Shown here: positions 23,642-32,724 of the stretch, one piece after another
Layout of the letters: each line of letters begins with the position of its first letter
How positions within the stretch are numbered: position 1 is the first letter of the stretch
Assembly: GCA_035936835.1 (NCBI GenBank)
Contig: DASYVT010000180.1
Coordinates: 1-36,149 of the forward strand
From: Candidatus Methylomirabilota bacterium
Lineage (GTDB): Bacteria > Methylomirabilota > Methylomirabilia > Rokubacteriales > CSP1-6
Reading direction: 5' to 3'
Length of the DNA stretch: 36,149 nucleotides
Program-made: the position numbers and the translations under genes
Notes under the pieces: generated by a model
Databases searched by the model: none
Told to the model about the DNA's origin: nothing
What the model saw: only the letters and a program-made list of their open reading frames with translations

Positions 23642-24364
23642 ATGAACGTGCTGGTCGTCGACATAGGCGGGAGCCACGTCAAGATCCTCGCCACCGGACA
23701 CGACGAGCCGCGAAAGTTTGTCTCCGGGCCGACACTGACGGCCGAAAAAATGGTCTCCGGGGTCAAGAAGCTCGCCCGGGGATGGACCTACGACGCGGTG
23801 GCGATCGGCTACCCGGGACTGGTTCTCCGGGGCCGGCCTGTCGTGGAGCCGCACAACCTCGCCAAGGGCTGGGTCGGGTTCGACTATCGAGCCGCAATCA
23901 GGCGCCCGGTCAAGGTCCTCAACGATGCGGCCATGCAGGCGCTGGGGAGCTACAAGGGCGGGGCGATGCTCTTCCTGGGTCTCGGAACCGGCCTCGGTTC
24001 CGCCCTCGTCGTAGACGGCGTCGTCGAGCCGATGGAGCTGGGCCACCTTACGTACAAGAAGAGCACGTACGAGGACTACGTGGGGCTGCGCGGATTGGAG
24101 AAGCGCGGGAAGAAGAAATGGCGGAAACATGTCGCGGACGTGGTGGAGGGGCTGGTCGCCGCGCTCGAGCCCGACGACGTGGTGCTTGGCGGGGGCAACG
24201 TCAAGCTGCTGAAAGAGCTGCCTCCGGGCTGCCGAATGGGCAGTAACGCCAACGCGTTCCTGGGAGGGTTTCGGCTGTGGGAGGAAGGGGGCGACCGGAA
24301 GGCCTCCGGCAAGAAGGGCACGCCGCCCGGCGAGCACGACGAAAAGAAAGGCCCGGGGGCATGA
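23642..24364 (+). CDS. ppgK: ROK-family kinase, polyphosphate-glucokinase-like
   Basis: A 240-residue sugar kinase. The phosphate-1 loop is DIGGSHVK (7-14), the catalytic Asp is D95 in [10 protein letters not shown], the second phosphate loop is [12 protein letters not shown] (112-123), and ELGHL (132-136) completes the site. The ROK Cys-zinc motif is absent, and the SALV...ELGHL arrangement matches polyphosphate glucokinase (EC 2.7.1.63) more than regulatory ROK repressors. It would make glucose-6-phosphate from glucose using polyphosphate and/or ATP. The last 25 residues are a Lys/Gly-rich tail of unknown value. The start has AAGGGGG at six bases, and the stop overlaps the pgi ATG (ATGA), so the next step in the pathway is translationally coupled. 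Confidence 0.82.
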   Translation: MNVLVVDIGGSHVKILATGHDEPRKFVSGPTLTAEKMVSGVKKLARGWTYDAVAIGYPGLVLRGRPVVEPHNLAKGWVGFDYRAAIRRPVKVLNDAAMQALGSYKGGAMLFLGLGTGLGSALVVDGVVEPMELGHLTYKKSTYEDYVGLRGLEKRGKKKWRKHVADVVEGLVAALEPDDVVLGGGNVKLLKELPPGCRMGSNANAFLGGFRLWEEGGDRKASGKKGTPPGEHDEKKGPGA

Positions 24365-26040
24365 CTACGGGCAGCGCCACACTGACAGCGCGCGCGGCAT
24401 GGAAGGCGCTCCAGGCTCATCACCAGAAGATAGGCGACCTGCACCTGCGGACGCTCTTCGCTGACGACCCCACGCGCGGCGAGCGTATGACGGCCGAGGC
24501 GGCGGGCGTCTACCTCGACTACTCGAAGAATCGGATCACCGACGAGACCCTCGGGCTCCTCCTTCAGCTGGCGCAAGAGTCCGGCCTCCGGGCGGGGATC
24601 GACGCGATGTTTCGGGGCGAGAAGATCAACCTCACGGAGAAGCGGGCCGTCCTGCACGTGGCCCTGCGCGCGCCCCGAGGGGCATCGATCGTCGTGGACG
24701 GCCTGAACGTGGTGCCCCAGGTCCACGCCGTGCTCGACAAGATGGCCGATTTCTCCAATCGTGTGCGGAGCGGCGCGTGGAAGGGTCACACGGGCAGACG
24801 CATCACAAACGTCATCAACATCGGCATCGGGGGCTCCGATCTCGGTCCTGTGATGGCGTACGAGGCGCTCAGGCACTACAGCGACCGCGCCATGGTGTTT
24901 CGCTTCGTGTCCAACGTCGACGGCACGGATTTCGTCGAGGCGACGCGCGACCTGGACCCGGCGGAGACGCTCTTCATCGTCTCCTCGAAGACCTTCACGA
25001 CGCTCGAGACGATGACCAACGCGCAGAGCGCGCGCGAATGGTCGCTGAACGGCCTCGGCGGCGACTTCAAGGCCGTGGCCAAGCACTTCGTTGCCGTCTC
25101 CACGAACGCCGCGGAGGTCGCGAAGTTCGGCATCGACACGGCCAACATGTTCGAGTTCTGGGACTGGGTCGGCGGGCGCTACTCCATGGACTCGGCGATC
25201 GGCCTCTCGACGATGCTCGCCGTCGGTCCCGAGAATTTCCGCGCCATGCTGGACGGATTCCGCCAGATGGACGAGCACTTCCGAACCGCGCCGTTCGAGC
25301 GAAATTTGCCCGTGCTCATGGGCGTCTTGTCCATCTGGTACAACGATTTCTTCGGCGCGCAGACCGTCGCCGTCCTGCCGTACGAGCAGTACCTGAAGCG
25401 CTTCCCGGCCTATCTCCAGCAGTTGACGATGGAGTCGAACGGCAAGCACGTGACGCTCGACGGGGCGCGGGTCGCCTGGGATACCAGCCCGATTTACTGG
25501 GGCGAGCCGGGGACCAACGGCCAGCATTCCTTCTACCAGCTGATCCACCAGGGCACCAGGCTCATCCCGTGCGACTTCATCGGCTTCACGCGGACTCTCA
25601 ACCCGCTCGGCCGGCACCACGACATGCTCCTGGCGAACGTCTTCGCGCAGACCGAGGCGCTGGCCTTCGGCAAGACGCCCGCCGAGGTCAAGGCCGAGGG
25701 CACGCCGGACTGGCTCGTGCCGCACCGGGTCTTCGAGGGCAACCGCCCGTCGAACACGATTCTCCTCGAGCGGCTGACGCCAGAGGCGCTCGGCAAGCTC
25801 GTCGCGCTCTACGAGCACTCGGTCTTCACCCAGGGCGCCATCTGGAACATCGACTCCTTCGACCAGTGGGGCGTCGAGCTGGGCAAGGTGCTGGCCCAGC
25901 GCATCATCCTGGAACTCGAACGCGGGCTGGAACTCGAACGCGGGCCGGAGCTCGAGGGCAAGACAGAGCCCACGCTCGCCCATGACAGCTCGACGAACAA
26001 CCTGATCCGCCGCTACAGGAAGGTCAAGCAAACCCCCTAG
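24361..26040 (+). CDS. pgi: Glucose-6-phosphate isomerase
   Basis: A 559-residue phosphoglucose isomerase of the long bacterial/eukaryotic type, interconverting glucose-6-phosphate and fructose-6-phosphate. The base-catalyst Glu is E358 in QLTMESNGK, the ring-opening His is H389 in [16 protein letters not shown], and the Lys is K509 in [10 protein letters not shown]. The sugar-phosphate loop GIGGSDLGP lies at 155-163. Near the C-terminus, between QRIILE and the conserved [12 protein letters not shown] block, there is an extra charged insertion with a duplicated LELERG unit (517-528). It starts within the stop of the kinase gene and is 9 bases from the next gene. Confidence 0.95.
   Translation: MTTGSATLTARAAWKALQAHHQKIGDLHLRTLFADDPTRGERMTAEAAGVYLDYSKNRITDETLGLLLQLAQESGLRAGIDAMFRGEKINLTEKRAVLHVALRAPRGASIVVDGLNVVPQVHAVLDKMADFSNRVRSGAWKGHTGRRITNVINIGIGGSDLGPVMAYEALRHYSDRAMVFRFVSNVDGTDFVEATRDLDPAETLFIVSSKTFTTLETMTNAQSAREWSLNGLGGDFKAVAKHFVAVSTNAAEVAKFGIDTANMFEFWDWVGGRYSMDSAIGLSTMLAVGPENFRAMLDGFRQMDEHFRTAPFERNLPVLMGVLSIWYNDFFGAQTVAVLPYEQYLKRFPAYLQQLTMESNGKHVTLDGARVAWDTSPIYWGEPGTNGQHSFYQLIHQGTRLIPCDFIGFTRTLNPLGRHHDMLLANVFAQTEALAFGKTPAEVKAEGTPDWLVPHRVFEGNRPSNTILLERLTPEALGKLVALYEHSVFTQGAIWNIDSFDQWGVELGKVLAQRIILELERGLELERGPELEGKTEPTLAHDSSTNNLIRRYRKVKQTP
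25909..25944 (+). repeat. In-frame 18-base tandem duplication inside pgi
   Basis: CTGGAACTCGAACGCGGG occurs at 25909-25926 and again without change at 25927-25944, followed by a diverged partial third copy to about 25959. It encodes LELERG twice, then PELEG. Confidence 0.92.
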
Positions 26041-26049
26041 GAGGACGCG

Positions 26050-27069
26050 ATGCAGCTCGGCATGATCGGACTCGGCCGCATGGGCGCGAACATGGTGCGG
26101 CGACTCATTAAGGGAGGTCACCAGTGCGTGGTCTTCGATCTCTCCACGAAGGCGGTGGAGGAGCTGGTGAAGGAGAAGGCTGTCGGAACCTCATCGTTCG
26201 CGGACTTCGTGAAGAAGCTGGACAAGCCGCGCGCGGTCTGGCTGATGGTTCCGGCGGCCGTGGTGGACAAGACCATCGCCGATCTCCTGCCGTCCCTCGA
26301 GCGCGGCGACATCCTGATCGACGGCGGCAATTCCTACTACATCGACGACATCCGTCGCGCGAAGGAGCTCGGGCCGAAGGGCATCCACTACGTGGACGTG
26401 GGGACCAGCGGCGGAGTCTGGGGCCTCGAGCGCGGGTACTGCATGATGATCGGGGGCGAGGCCGAGGTGGTCAAGCGCCTCGATCCGATCTTCGCCCGGC
26501 TCGCTCCCGGCGCGGGTGACATCGCGCGGACCCCGGGGCGCGAGAAGCTCGGCGGCACGGCCGAGCAAGGGTATCTCCACTGCGGGCCGAACGGCGCCGG
26601 CCACTTCGTCAAGATGGTCCACAACGGGATCGAGTACGGGATCATGGCCGCCTACGCCGAGGGCCTGGGCATCCTGCGCGCGGCGAACGTCGGCAAGCAG
26701 ACCCATGCGGTCGACGCGGAGACGACGCCGCTGCGTGACCCCAATCACTACCAGTACGACCTCAACCTGCCCGACATCACCGAGGTGTGGCGGCGCGGCA
26801 GCGTGATCGCCTCGTGGCTCTTGGACCTGACGGCCTCCGCCTTGATCAAGGATCCGACCATGGCGAACTTCGCGGGACGGGTGTCGGACTCGGGCGAGGG
26901 GCGGTGGACGATCAAGGCCGCAATCGACGAAGCCGTGCCGGCCCACGTCCTGACGGCGGCGCTCTACGAGCGCTTCAGCTCACGCGGCGAGGCGGAGTTC
27001 GCTGACAGGCTCCTGTCCGCGATGCGCTACGAGTTCGGCGGACACATCGAGAAGCCGGCCGGCACGTGA
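26050..27069 (+). CDS. gnd: 6-phosphogluconate dehydrogenase, short decarboxylating type
   Basis: A 339-residue 6PGDH-family enzyme of the short (GndA/YqeC-related) type, converting 6-phosphogluconate to ribulose-5-phosphate and CO2. The dinucleotide motif is GLGRMGANM (7-15). Strand 2 ends in an Asp (VVFDLS, D30), which favours NAD+ over NADP+. Substrate motifs DGGNSYY and [10 protein letters not shown] are intact. AGGAGG precedes ATG 26050 at ideal distance. The stop TGA overlaps the zwf start, so the two oxidative enzymes are coupled. The cofactor preference is inferred from one residue. Confidence 0.92.
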   Translation: MQLGMIGLGRMGANMVRRLIKGGHQCVVFDLSTKAVEELVKEKAVGTSSFADFVKKLDKPRAVWLMVPAAVVDKTIADLLPSLERGDILIDGGNSYYIDDIRRAKELGPKGIHYVDVGTSGGVWGLERGYCMMIGGEAEVVKRLDPIFARLAPGAGDIARTPGREKLGGTAEQGYLHCGPNGAGHFVKMVHNGIEYGIMAAYAEGLGILRAANVGKQTHAVDAETTPLRDPNHYQYDLNLPDITEVWRRGSVIASWLLDLTASALIKDPTMANFAGRVSDSGEGRWTIKAAIDEAVPAHVLTAALYERFSSRGEAEFADRLLSAMRYEFGGHIEKPAGT

Positions 27070-28445
27070 TGAGCGAGCCCCACTCCGACGCCCTGGTCTT
27101 TTTCGGCGCCACGGGCGACCTGGCCTACAAGAAGATCTTCCCGTCGCTTCAGGCGATGCTGAAGCGCGGTCACCTCAGCGTGCCGATCATCGGCGTGGCC
27201 AAGGCCGGCTGGAACCTCGACCAGCTCAAGGCCCGCGCCGGGGACAGTCTCGAGAAGCACGGGGGGCTCGATCCCGCGGCGTTCGACAAGCTGTGCGGCC
27301 TGCTGCGCTATGTCGACGGCGACTACAAGGACCCGACGACGTTCCAGGCCATCCGCAAGGGGCTCGGCGCCGCCCGGCGGCCGGCGCACTACCTCGCCAT
27401 CCCACCCATGCTGTTCGAATTGGTCGTGGAGCAGCTCGGCAAGGCGGGCTGCACCAACGGCGCCCGCGTCATCGTCGAGAAGCCCTTCGGCAGCGACCTC
27501 GCCTCGGCGCAGGAGCTGAACCGGGTTCTGCTCGGAGCCTTCGACGAGACGTCGATCTTCCGGATCGACCACTACCTCGGGAAGCGGCCTGTGCACAACA
27601 TGCTCTTCTTCCGCTTCGCGAACGCATTCCTCGAGCCGTTCTGGAACCGCAACCACGTCGAGAGCGTGCAGATCACCATGGCGGAAGACTTCGGGGTCCA
27701 GGGCCGGGGCGCCTTCTACGACGAGACCGGCACCATCCGCGACGTGGTGCAAAACCATCTCTTCCAGGTCCTGGTCAACCTGGCCATGGAGCCGCCCGTC
27801 AGAACGGACAGCGAATCCATCCGCGACGAGAAGGTCAAGGTGCTCAAGGCCATGCCGCCGCTCGACGCGAAGAACCTCGTCCGCGGGCAGTTCCGCGGCT
27901 ACCGGAAAGAAGCGGGGGTGGCGCCGGACTCGAAGGTGGAGACCTTCGCGGCGCTGCGGCTGGACGTCGACTCCTGGCGCTGGAAGGGCGTTCCCTTCTA
28001 CATTCGGGCGGGGAAGTGCCTGCCGGTGACGTGCACGGAGATCGTGGTTCGGCTGCGCCAGCCTCCTACGATGTACCAGGGCTTCGACCTGAAGCCGAAT
28101 TACTGCCGGATGCGGATCAGTCCCGACATCACGATCGCCGTCGGGACGAACGTCATCGCGCCGGGGCAGGAGACGGTCAGCGCATGTTCAGAGATGCTCG
28201 CGAGCCGTCACCCCCGCGCGGACGAGATGGACGCGTACGAGCGCGTGCTCGGAGACGCGATGGCGGGGGACGCGACATTGTTCGCCCGCGAGGACTACGT
28301 GGAAGAGGCGTGGCGCATCGTCGATCCGGCGCTGAAGGCGGGTACCCCGGTCTCCGAATACGCGCCGGGCACCTGGGGGCCGCCCGAGGTCGACCAGAGC
28401 GTATCGCCCCCCGGCGGCTGGCAGAACCCCGCGGTGACGAGTTGA
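27069..28445 (+). CDS. zwf: Glucose-6-phosphate 1-dehydrogenase
   Basis: A 458-residue G6PDH, the first oxidative pentose-phosphate step, giving 6-phosphogluconolactone and NAD(P)H. The nucleotide loop is [10 protein letters not shown] (13-22), the active-site signature is RIDHYLGK (165-172), and EKPFG at 137-141 is the conserved strand. Length is at the short end of the family but complete. The start is ATG 27069 (TGATG overlap with gnd); a GTG three bases earlier is possible. There is no independent Shine-Dalgarno of note, as expected for translational coupling. Confidence 0.95.
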   Translation: MSEPHSDALVFFGATGDLAYKKIFPSLQAMLKRGHLSVPIIGVAKAGWNLDQLKARAGDSLEKHGGLDPAAFDKLCGLLRYVDGDYKDPTTFQAIRKGLGAARRPAHYLAIPPMLFELVVEQLGKAGCTNGARVIVEKPFGSDLASAQELNRVLLGAFDETSIFRIDHYLGKRPVHNMLFFRFANAFLEPFWNRNHVESVQITMAEDFGVQGRGAFYDETGTIRDVVQNHLFQVLVNLAMEPPVRTDSESIRDEKVKVLKAMPPLDAKNLVRGQFRGYRKEAGVAPDSKVETFAALRLDVDSWRWKGVPFYIRAGKCLPVTCTEIVVRLRQPPTMYQGFDLKPNYCRMRISPDITIAVGTNVIAPGQETVSACSEMLASRHPRADEMDAYERVLGDAMAGDATLFAREDYVEEAWRIVDPALKAGTPVSEYAPGTWGPPEVDQSVSPPGGWQNPAVTS

Positions 28446-28446
28446 G

Positions 28447-29136
28447 ATGGAGATCACGGTACTCGCTGACGCCGACGCCGTCGCGCGCGGGGCGGCGGCG
28501 ATCATCGCCGCCGAGGCCCGGGCCGCCGTCGCCGCGCGCGGTCGGTTCATCGTGGCCGTCAGCGGCGGCCACACCCCGTGGCAGATGCTCCGCGCCCTGG
28601 CCGGCGAGGACGTGCCGTGGAAGGGCGTGCACGTGGCGCAGGCGGACGAGCGCGTGGCGCCCGCGGGAGATCCGGACCGGAACCTACGTCACCTGCGCGA
28701 GACCCTCCTCGAGCATGCCCCGCTGCCCCCAGAGCAGATCTATGCGATGCCGGTGGAGTCGCCTGATCTTCAGGCCGCGCCCGCGCAGTACGCGCGGATC
28801 CTTCAGGACATCGCCGGCTCGCCGCCGGTGCTCGACCTCGCCCACCTGGGCCTGGGGCCCGACGGCCACACCGCGTCCCTGGTGCCCTCGGATCCGGTCC
28901 TCGAGGTGATCGACGCGGACGTCGCGCTCACCGGCGGGGTCTACCAGGGCAGGCGCCGGATGACGCTGACGTATCCCATGCTGAACCGGTCCCGGCGAAT
29001 CTTGTGGGTGGTGACCGGGAGCGAGAAGGTTGCTATGCTTGCGCGCCTGCGCGCCGGCGACCGCTCGATTCCGGCCGGCCGGGTGCGCCGGGACCAGGCG
29101 CTCGTGATCGCCGACCGCGCGGCGGCAGGACACTGA
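28447..29136 (+). CDS. pgl: 6-phosphogluconolactonase
   Basis: A 229-residue DevB-type lactonase, hydrolysing 6-phosphogluconolactone between Zwf and Gnd. The sugar-phosphate loop VSGGHTP (38-44), ADER (66-69) and the catalytic LGLGPDGHTASLVP block (134-147) are present. It starts one base after the zwf stop, so the order gnd-zwf-pgl completes the oxidative branch in one transcript. Confidence 0.93.
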   Translation: MEITVLADADAVARGAAAIIAAEARAAVAARGRFIVAVSGGHTPWQMLRALAGEDVPWKGVHVAQADERVAPAGDPDRNLRHLRETLLEHAPLPPEQIYAMPVESPDLQAAPAQYARILQDIAGSPPVLDLAHLGLGPDGHTASLVPSDPVLEVIDADVALTGGVYQGRRRMTLTYPMLNRSRRILWVVTGSEKVAMLARLRAGDRSIPAGRVRRDQALVIADRAAAGH

Positions 29137-29154
29137 CGGAACGGAGGAACGACG

Positions 29155-30072
29155 ATGTCGGAGAAAGATTCGGGACCCGAGCTGGTACGCGACCTCCACC
29201 AGGGGAAATACAGCGACGGCCATCCGCTCGACGACGTGCACTACCTCGAATGCAAGATCATCCTGAAACCCGACCGCTTTACGTCTAGGCAGGGCTTCGT
29301 CGATTTCGCCAAGCTCGTGCGTCGCGCGGCGGAGAAAGCCGACGTCGATCTCTCCACCGACCACCTGGATGGCCAGAGGCCGCAGATCAAGGAAGTGGTC
29401 TTCCTGGACACCAAGGACTTCAGGCTCTACAATAACGCGTTCATCCTGCGGCGGCGCATCACCTATGAAGACGGGTTTGCGGTAGGCGATCCGGAGATCG
29501 TCTTCAAGTTCCGGCACCCGGACATGCAGAAGACCGCCGAGTTGGACGTGCGCCCGCAAATCCCCGGTGTCTACAAGATCAAGTTCAAGGCGGAGGCCCT
29601 GCCGCTCAAGGACGCGCTGGGTGGGATCCGCGTGCTGTTCTCTCACAATGCAGAGTTCGGCCTGAGCCAGATCAAGGCGGCCGACCGTGTGTCCATGGGG
29701 ACCCTCGTCCACCTGTTCCCGTGCCTGGCGCCCTTGAAGATCTCCGCTACCGACTCGGTCGACCTCGTCAACCAGACGATCGTCGAGGAGGTCCTGCTGG
29801 AGCTTGGGAAGCTTGATTTCGGCAAAGGAGTCATCGCCAAGTGCGACGCGGCGCTGTGGCGGGCGAGGGGCGATCACGGGTCGCTCATCGGTGAGTTCTC
29901 GTTCCAGGCCAAGTTCGACAAGCGGGACGAGCTCCATCCCAAGGTGAAGCGTCGCTCCGAGGATTTCTTCGCCTCGCTCCAGAACATCGCGCGTGACTGG
30001 GTGTCGCTTGGAACGACCAAGACGGGGATCGTCTACCGTCTCAAGGGCAACCCGCCACAGAGCCATGAGTGA
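29155..30072 (+). CDS. CYTH/triphosphate-tunnel-like protein (unassigned)
   Basis: A 305-residue soluble protein with no exact family I can name. Its central part resembles the CYTH (triphosphate tunnel) fold: an EV-x-FLDTKDFRLYNNAFILRRR strand-turn-strand (80-101), the shape of the YFDT...LRLR signature. Basic FKFRHPD (117-123) and an N-terminal ECK (32-34) recall the E-x-E-x-K motif, and GEFSFQAKFDKRDE lies near 247-259. CYTH proteins bind triphosphate, polyphosphate or nucleotides. The position behind a polyphosphate-glucokinase-like gene and near PPK2 supports such a ligand (inference). The start ATG 29155 follows a GGAGGA box at five bases. The last codons overlap the chromate-transporter start. 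Confidence 0.6.
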   Translation: MSEKDSGPELVRDLHQGKYSDGHPLDDVHYLECKIILKPDRFTSRQGFVDFAKLVRRAAEKADVDLSTDHLDGQRPQIKEVVFLDTKDFRLYNNAFILRRRITYEDGFAVGDPEIVFKFRHPDMQKTAELDVRPQIPGVYKIKFKAEALPLKDALGGIRVLFSHNAEFGLSQIKAADRVSMGTLVHLFPCLAPLKISATDSVDLVNQTIVEEVLLELGKLDFGKGVIAKCDAALWRARGDHGSLIGEFSFQAKFDKRDELHPKVKRRSEDFFASLQNIARDWVSLGTTKTGIVYRLKGNPPQSHE

Positions 30073-30659
30073 CGGGAATCGTGAGTGACACGGGGGCGTC
30101 GAAGCGCACGGCGACGCTGGGCGAGATCTTTCTCGCCTTCCTGCTGATCGGGGCCACGAGCTTCGGCGGCGGCGTCGTCGCCTACCTGCGAAGCAGCCTC
30201 GTCGACAAGCACGGCTGGCTCGACGACAGGGAGTTCGTCGAGCTGCTGTCGATCAGCCAGACACTGCCCGGCCTGAACGCCACGAACATGGCGGTCCTCG
30301 TGGGAGACCGTCTGCGCGGCGCTTTGGGAGCCGCGGCCGCGATATGCGCCATCTGCCTGCCCGGCGCGCTGGTCATGATCGGAGCGGGCATACTGTACCG
30401 CCGGCACGGCGACAGGCCGGCCGGGACGGCCATGCTTCACGGCGTGGCGGCCGCGGCGGTCGGCCTGATCCTGGCGACGACGGTGCAGCTCGGCCGGAAG
30501 TCGCTCCACCATGTCGTCGACCTCGTCTTCGTCGCGCTCACGGTCATCGGTGTCAACGTGCTTCACCAGTCCGTCCCGCGGGTGCTCGTTGCCGTCGGAG
30601 TGATCGCGATTCTGTGGTACCGGCCCCGCGCGTTCGATCAGGGGCGCTCGGGCTCATGA
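30069..30659 (+). CDS. Chromate transporter, N-terminal-type half
   Basis: A 196-residue membrane protein of the CHR (chromate ion transporter) family, short-chain form. The hallmark ATSFGGGVVAYLR (29-41) and LSISQTLPGLNATNMAVLVG (60-79) are present with about five or six spans. Short CHR proteins act as pairs encoded in tandem, and the partner starts inside this stop (ATGA). GTG 30069 overlaps the preceding gene; GTG 30081 is an alternative start. CHR members may move chromate, sulfate-like oxyanions or other substrates, and resistance is not implied by sequence alone. Confidence 0.85.
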   Translation: MTGIVSDTGASKRTATLGEIFLAFLLIGATSFGGGVVAYLRSSLVDKHGWLDDREFVELLSISQTLPGLNATNMAVLVGDRLRGALGAAAAICAICLPGALVMIGAGILYRRHGDRPAGTAMLHGVAAAAVGLILATTVQLGRKSLHHVVDLVFVALTVIGVNVLHQSVPRVLVAVGVIAILWYRPRAFDQGRSGS

Positions 30660-31183
30660 GCCAGCTCCCGGCCCTCATCGGGGTGTTCGCCTATCTCTCG
30701 CTGCTGACCATGGGGGGCGGCATGGCCGCCTTCCCCGAGCTCAAGGTCCTCACGGTCGACGTCCACCGGTGGCTTACCTTTCCGCAGCTCATCCACCTGT
30801 ACAGCGTCGGGCAGATGGCTCCCGGACCCAACATGATGATGGTGGCGTCGATCGGAGAATGGGTCGCGGGCTTGCCGGGCTCGGTGGCGGTCCTGCTCGC
30901 CTTCTTTCTGCCGACGGCGCTGCTCACGCTCGTCGTGGGACGCCTCTGGATCAGGCTCGAGACGTGGCCGTGGAGGGCGTCGATCCAGCTCGGACTTGCG
31001 CCCGTCTCCATCGGCCTCATCCTGGCCGGCTGCCTGACCATCGCCGAGGGGGCCGTGACCGGCTGGCTTGCCGTCGTCATCATGATCGCCGTGTTCGCGG
31101 TGCTGCTCCGCACCAGGATCAATCCGGCCCTTCTGGTCCTGGGCGGCGCGTTGATCAGCCTGTTCGCGTTCAGTGCCCGCTGA
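30656..31183 (+). CDS. Chromate transporter, C-terminal-type half
   Basis: A 175-residue partner of the preceding gene. LLTMGGGMAAFPELKVLTVD (15-34) and YSVGQMAPGPNMMMVASIG (49-67) are the CHR repeat motifs in the half that inserts with opposite topology in fused long-chain ChrA. ATG 30656 overlaps the previous TGA by the ATGA junction. A longer frame upstream in this phase is rejected as a shadow. The following gene starts 16 bases after the stop. Confidence 0.85.
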   Translation: MSQLPALIGVFAYLSLLTMGGGMAAFPELKVLTVDVHRWLTFPQLIHLYSVGQMAPGPNMMMVASIGEWVAGLPGSVAVLLAFFLPTALLTLVVGRLWIRLETWPWRASIQLGLAPVSIGLILAGCLTIAEGAVTGWLAVVIMIAVFAVLLRTRINPALLVLGGALISLFAFSAR

Positions 31184-31199
31184 GCCGGGAGGTAGGAAC

Positions 31200-31658
31200 A
31201 TGCGCGTGGGAATCGCCACCGATCACGGCGGCTTCGGCCTGAAGGAGGAGATCGTCGCACGGCTCCGCGCGGCGGGGCACGAGGTCGTCGATTTCGGCGC
31301 CCATGGCTTGAATTCCGGCGACGACTATCCCGACTTCGTTATCCCGCTCGCCCGAGCCGTGACGGCGGGGACCGTGGAGCGCGGCGTGGCGATCTGCGGC
31401 AGCGGTGTCGGCGCGGCCGTCTGCGCCAACAAGGTTCCGGGTGTTCGTGCCGGCCTGATCCAGGACCACTTCTCGGCCCGGCAGGGTGTCGAGGACGATC
31501 ACATGAACATCCTCTGCATGGGCGGGCGGGTCGTGGGGCTGGAGGTCGCCTGGGATCTCGTCCAGACGTTCCTCGCGGCCGAGTTCAGCCAGGCCGAGCG
31601 GCACCTGCGCCGCCTGGGCAAGGTGGCTGCCCTCGAAGCGAGACGAAGCGCGCAGTAG
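31200..31658 (+). CDS. rpiB: Ribose-5-phosphate isomerase B
   Basis: A 152-residue RpiB/LacA-LacB-family isomerase converting ribulose-5-phosphate to ribose-5-phosphate. ATDHGGFGLKE opens the protein (D8, H9). The active-site Cys is C66 in ICGSGVGA, followed by ANKVPGVRAG, and the DDHMNILCMGGR block (99-110) replaces the usual EHNDAN-type wording while keeping a His (H101). ATG 31200 is fixed by GGGAGGTAGG. It ends the plus-strand pentose-phosphate run. Convergent PPK2 follows after 41 bases. Confidence 0.92.
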   Translation: MRVGIATDHGGFGLKEEIVARLRAAGHEVVDFGAHGLNSGDDYPDFVIPLARAVTAGTVERGVAICGSGVGAAVCANKVPGVRAGLIQDHFSARQGVEDDHMNILCMGGRVVGLEVAWDLVQTFLAAEFSQAERHLRRLGKVAALEARRSAQ

Positions 31659-31699
31659 CTCCGCCGCCCTGCTTGGCGAGCTTGGCCGCCCGCTGAGCT

Positions 31700-32605
31700 T
31701 CACTCGCCGGCCAGCAGCGATCGTTTTGCCGCGGCGAACTCCTTCAGCTTCTCCGCGCCGACCTTCGGATACCTGAGATCGAGCGAGCCCAGTGTCCCGA
31801 CGACGGCGGCGGCGACTACGAGACGGGTAAACCACTTGTTGTCGGCGGGCACAACGTACCAGGGCGCGTCCTTGGTGGCGGTGTGTCGGATCATGTCCTC
31901 GTAGGCCTGCATATAGTCGTCCCAGAACGCGCGTTCCTTGAGGTCGTTGGGCGAGAACTTCCAGTTCTTCTCGGGGTTCTCGAGGCGCTCGAGGAAGCGC
32001 TTCTTCTGCTCTTTCATCGACACGTGGAGGAAGAACTTTCGAATGACGACACCGTTGCGCGTCAGGTACCGCTCGAAACTTCGAATGTCCTTGTAGCGCT
32101 CCTTCCAGATGTCCTTGGTGACGAGCTCTGGCGGAATCTTTTGCTTCTCGAGAAACTCCGGGTGCACGCGCACCACGAGCGTCTCCTCGTAGTAGCTGCG
32201 ATTGAAGATGCCGATGTGCCCGCGCTCGGGCAGGCTCTTCATGCAGCGCCAGAGGAAGTCGTGGTCGAGGTCTTCCGCGGACGGCGACTTGAAGGAGGTG
32301 ACCTGGCAGCCCTGCGGGTTGACGCCGGACATGACGTGCTTGATGGTGCCGTCCTTCCCGGCCGCGTCCATGGCCTGAAAGATGAGCAGCACCGCCCAGG
32401 AATCCTGCGCGTAGAGCATGTCCTGGAGCTCGGCCAGCGCCTCGATGCCCATGACGAGCGCTTCCTTGGCGCGCGGCTTGTCCTCGGAGCCGAAATCGAG
32501 CGTGTCGCCAGGGTCGACGTCCTTCAGGCGGAAGCCCTCGCCGTCGGTGATCCGGAAGGGCTTCGCGAAGCTTCGGGATCTCTTGATGAGTGCCTTCATC
32601 TTCAT
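31700..32605 (-). CDS. ppk2: Polyphosphate kinase 2, class III (polyP:AMP/ADP phosphotransferase)
   Basis: A 301-residue cytoplasmic PPK2. Walker A is AMDAAGKDGT (78-87). The lid/Walker-B region reads GIFNRSYYEETLVVRVHPE, with Asn135 where class I/II enzymes have Asp; this is the class III wording. Class III enzymes use polyphosphate to phosphorylate AMP and ADP, so they can regenerate ATP. GAAGGAGG gives an excellent start at 32605. It lies convergent to the pentose-phosphate run, which contains a polyphosphate-glucokinase-like gene. No ppk1 or ppx is in the window. Confidence 0.92.
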   Translation of the reverse strand: MKMKALIKRSRSFAKPFRITDGEGFRLKDVDPGDTLDFGSEDKPRAKEALVMGIEALAELQDMLYAQDSWAVLLIFQAMDAAGKDGTIKHVMSGVNPQGCQVTSFKSPSAEDLDHDFLWRCMKSLPERGHIGIFNRSYYEETLVVRVHPEFLEKQKIPPELVTKDIWKERYKDIRSFERYLTRNGVVIRKFFLHVSMKEQKKRFLERLENPEKNWKFSPNDLKERAFWDDYMQAYEDMIRHTATKDAPWYVVPADNKWFTRLVVAAAVVGTLGSLDLRYPKVGAEKLKEFAAAKRSLLAGE

Positions 32606-32724
32606 GGGCGACCTCCTTCATCGCGGTCCGCTTCTTCGCGCCGACTGGGATGGCGGCGATACTGTGCCACGGCCACAGGAGGCCTGTCGACACACATCAA
32701 GGGCCAGGTGTCAGTACCTCTCGG

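Noticed and set aside
24076-26121. 681-codon minus-strand open frame
   Set aside because: Antisense to pgi and the kinase gene, which have complete active sites; no recognisable protein features.
32660-32690. Sigma54-like TGGCAC on the minus strand upstream of ppk2
   Set aside because: The required GC at -12 (TTGC) is missing after the five-base spacer.
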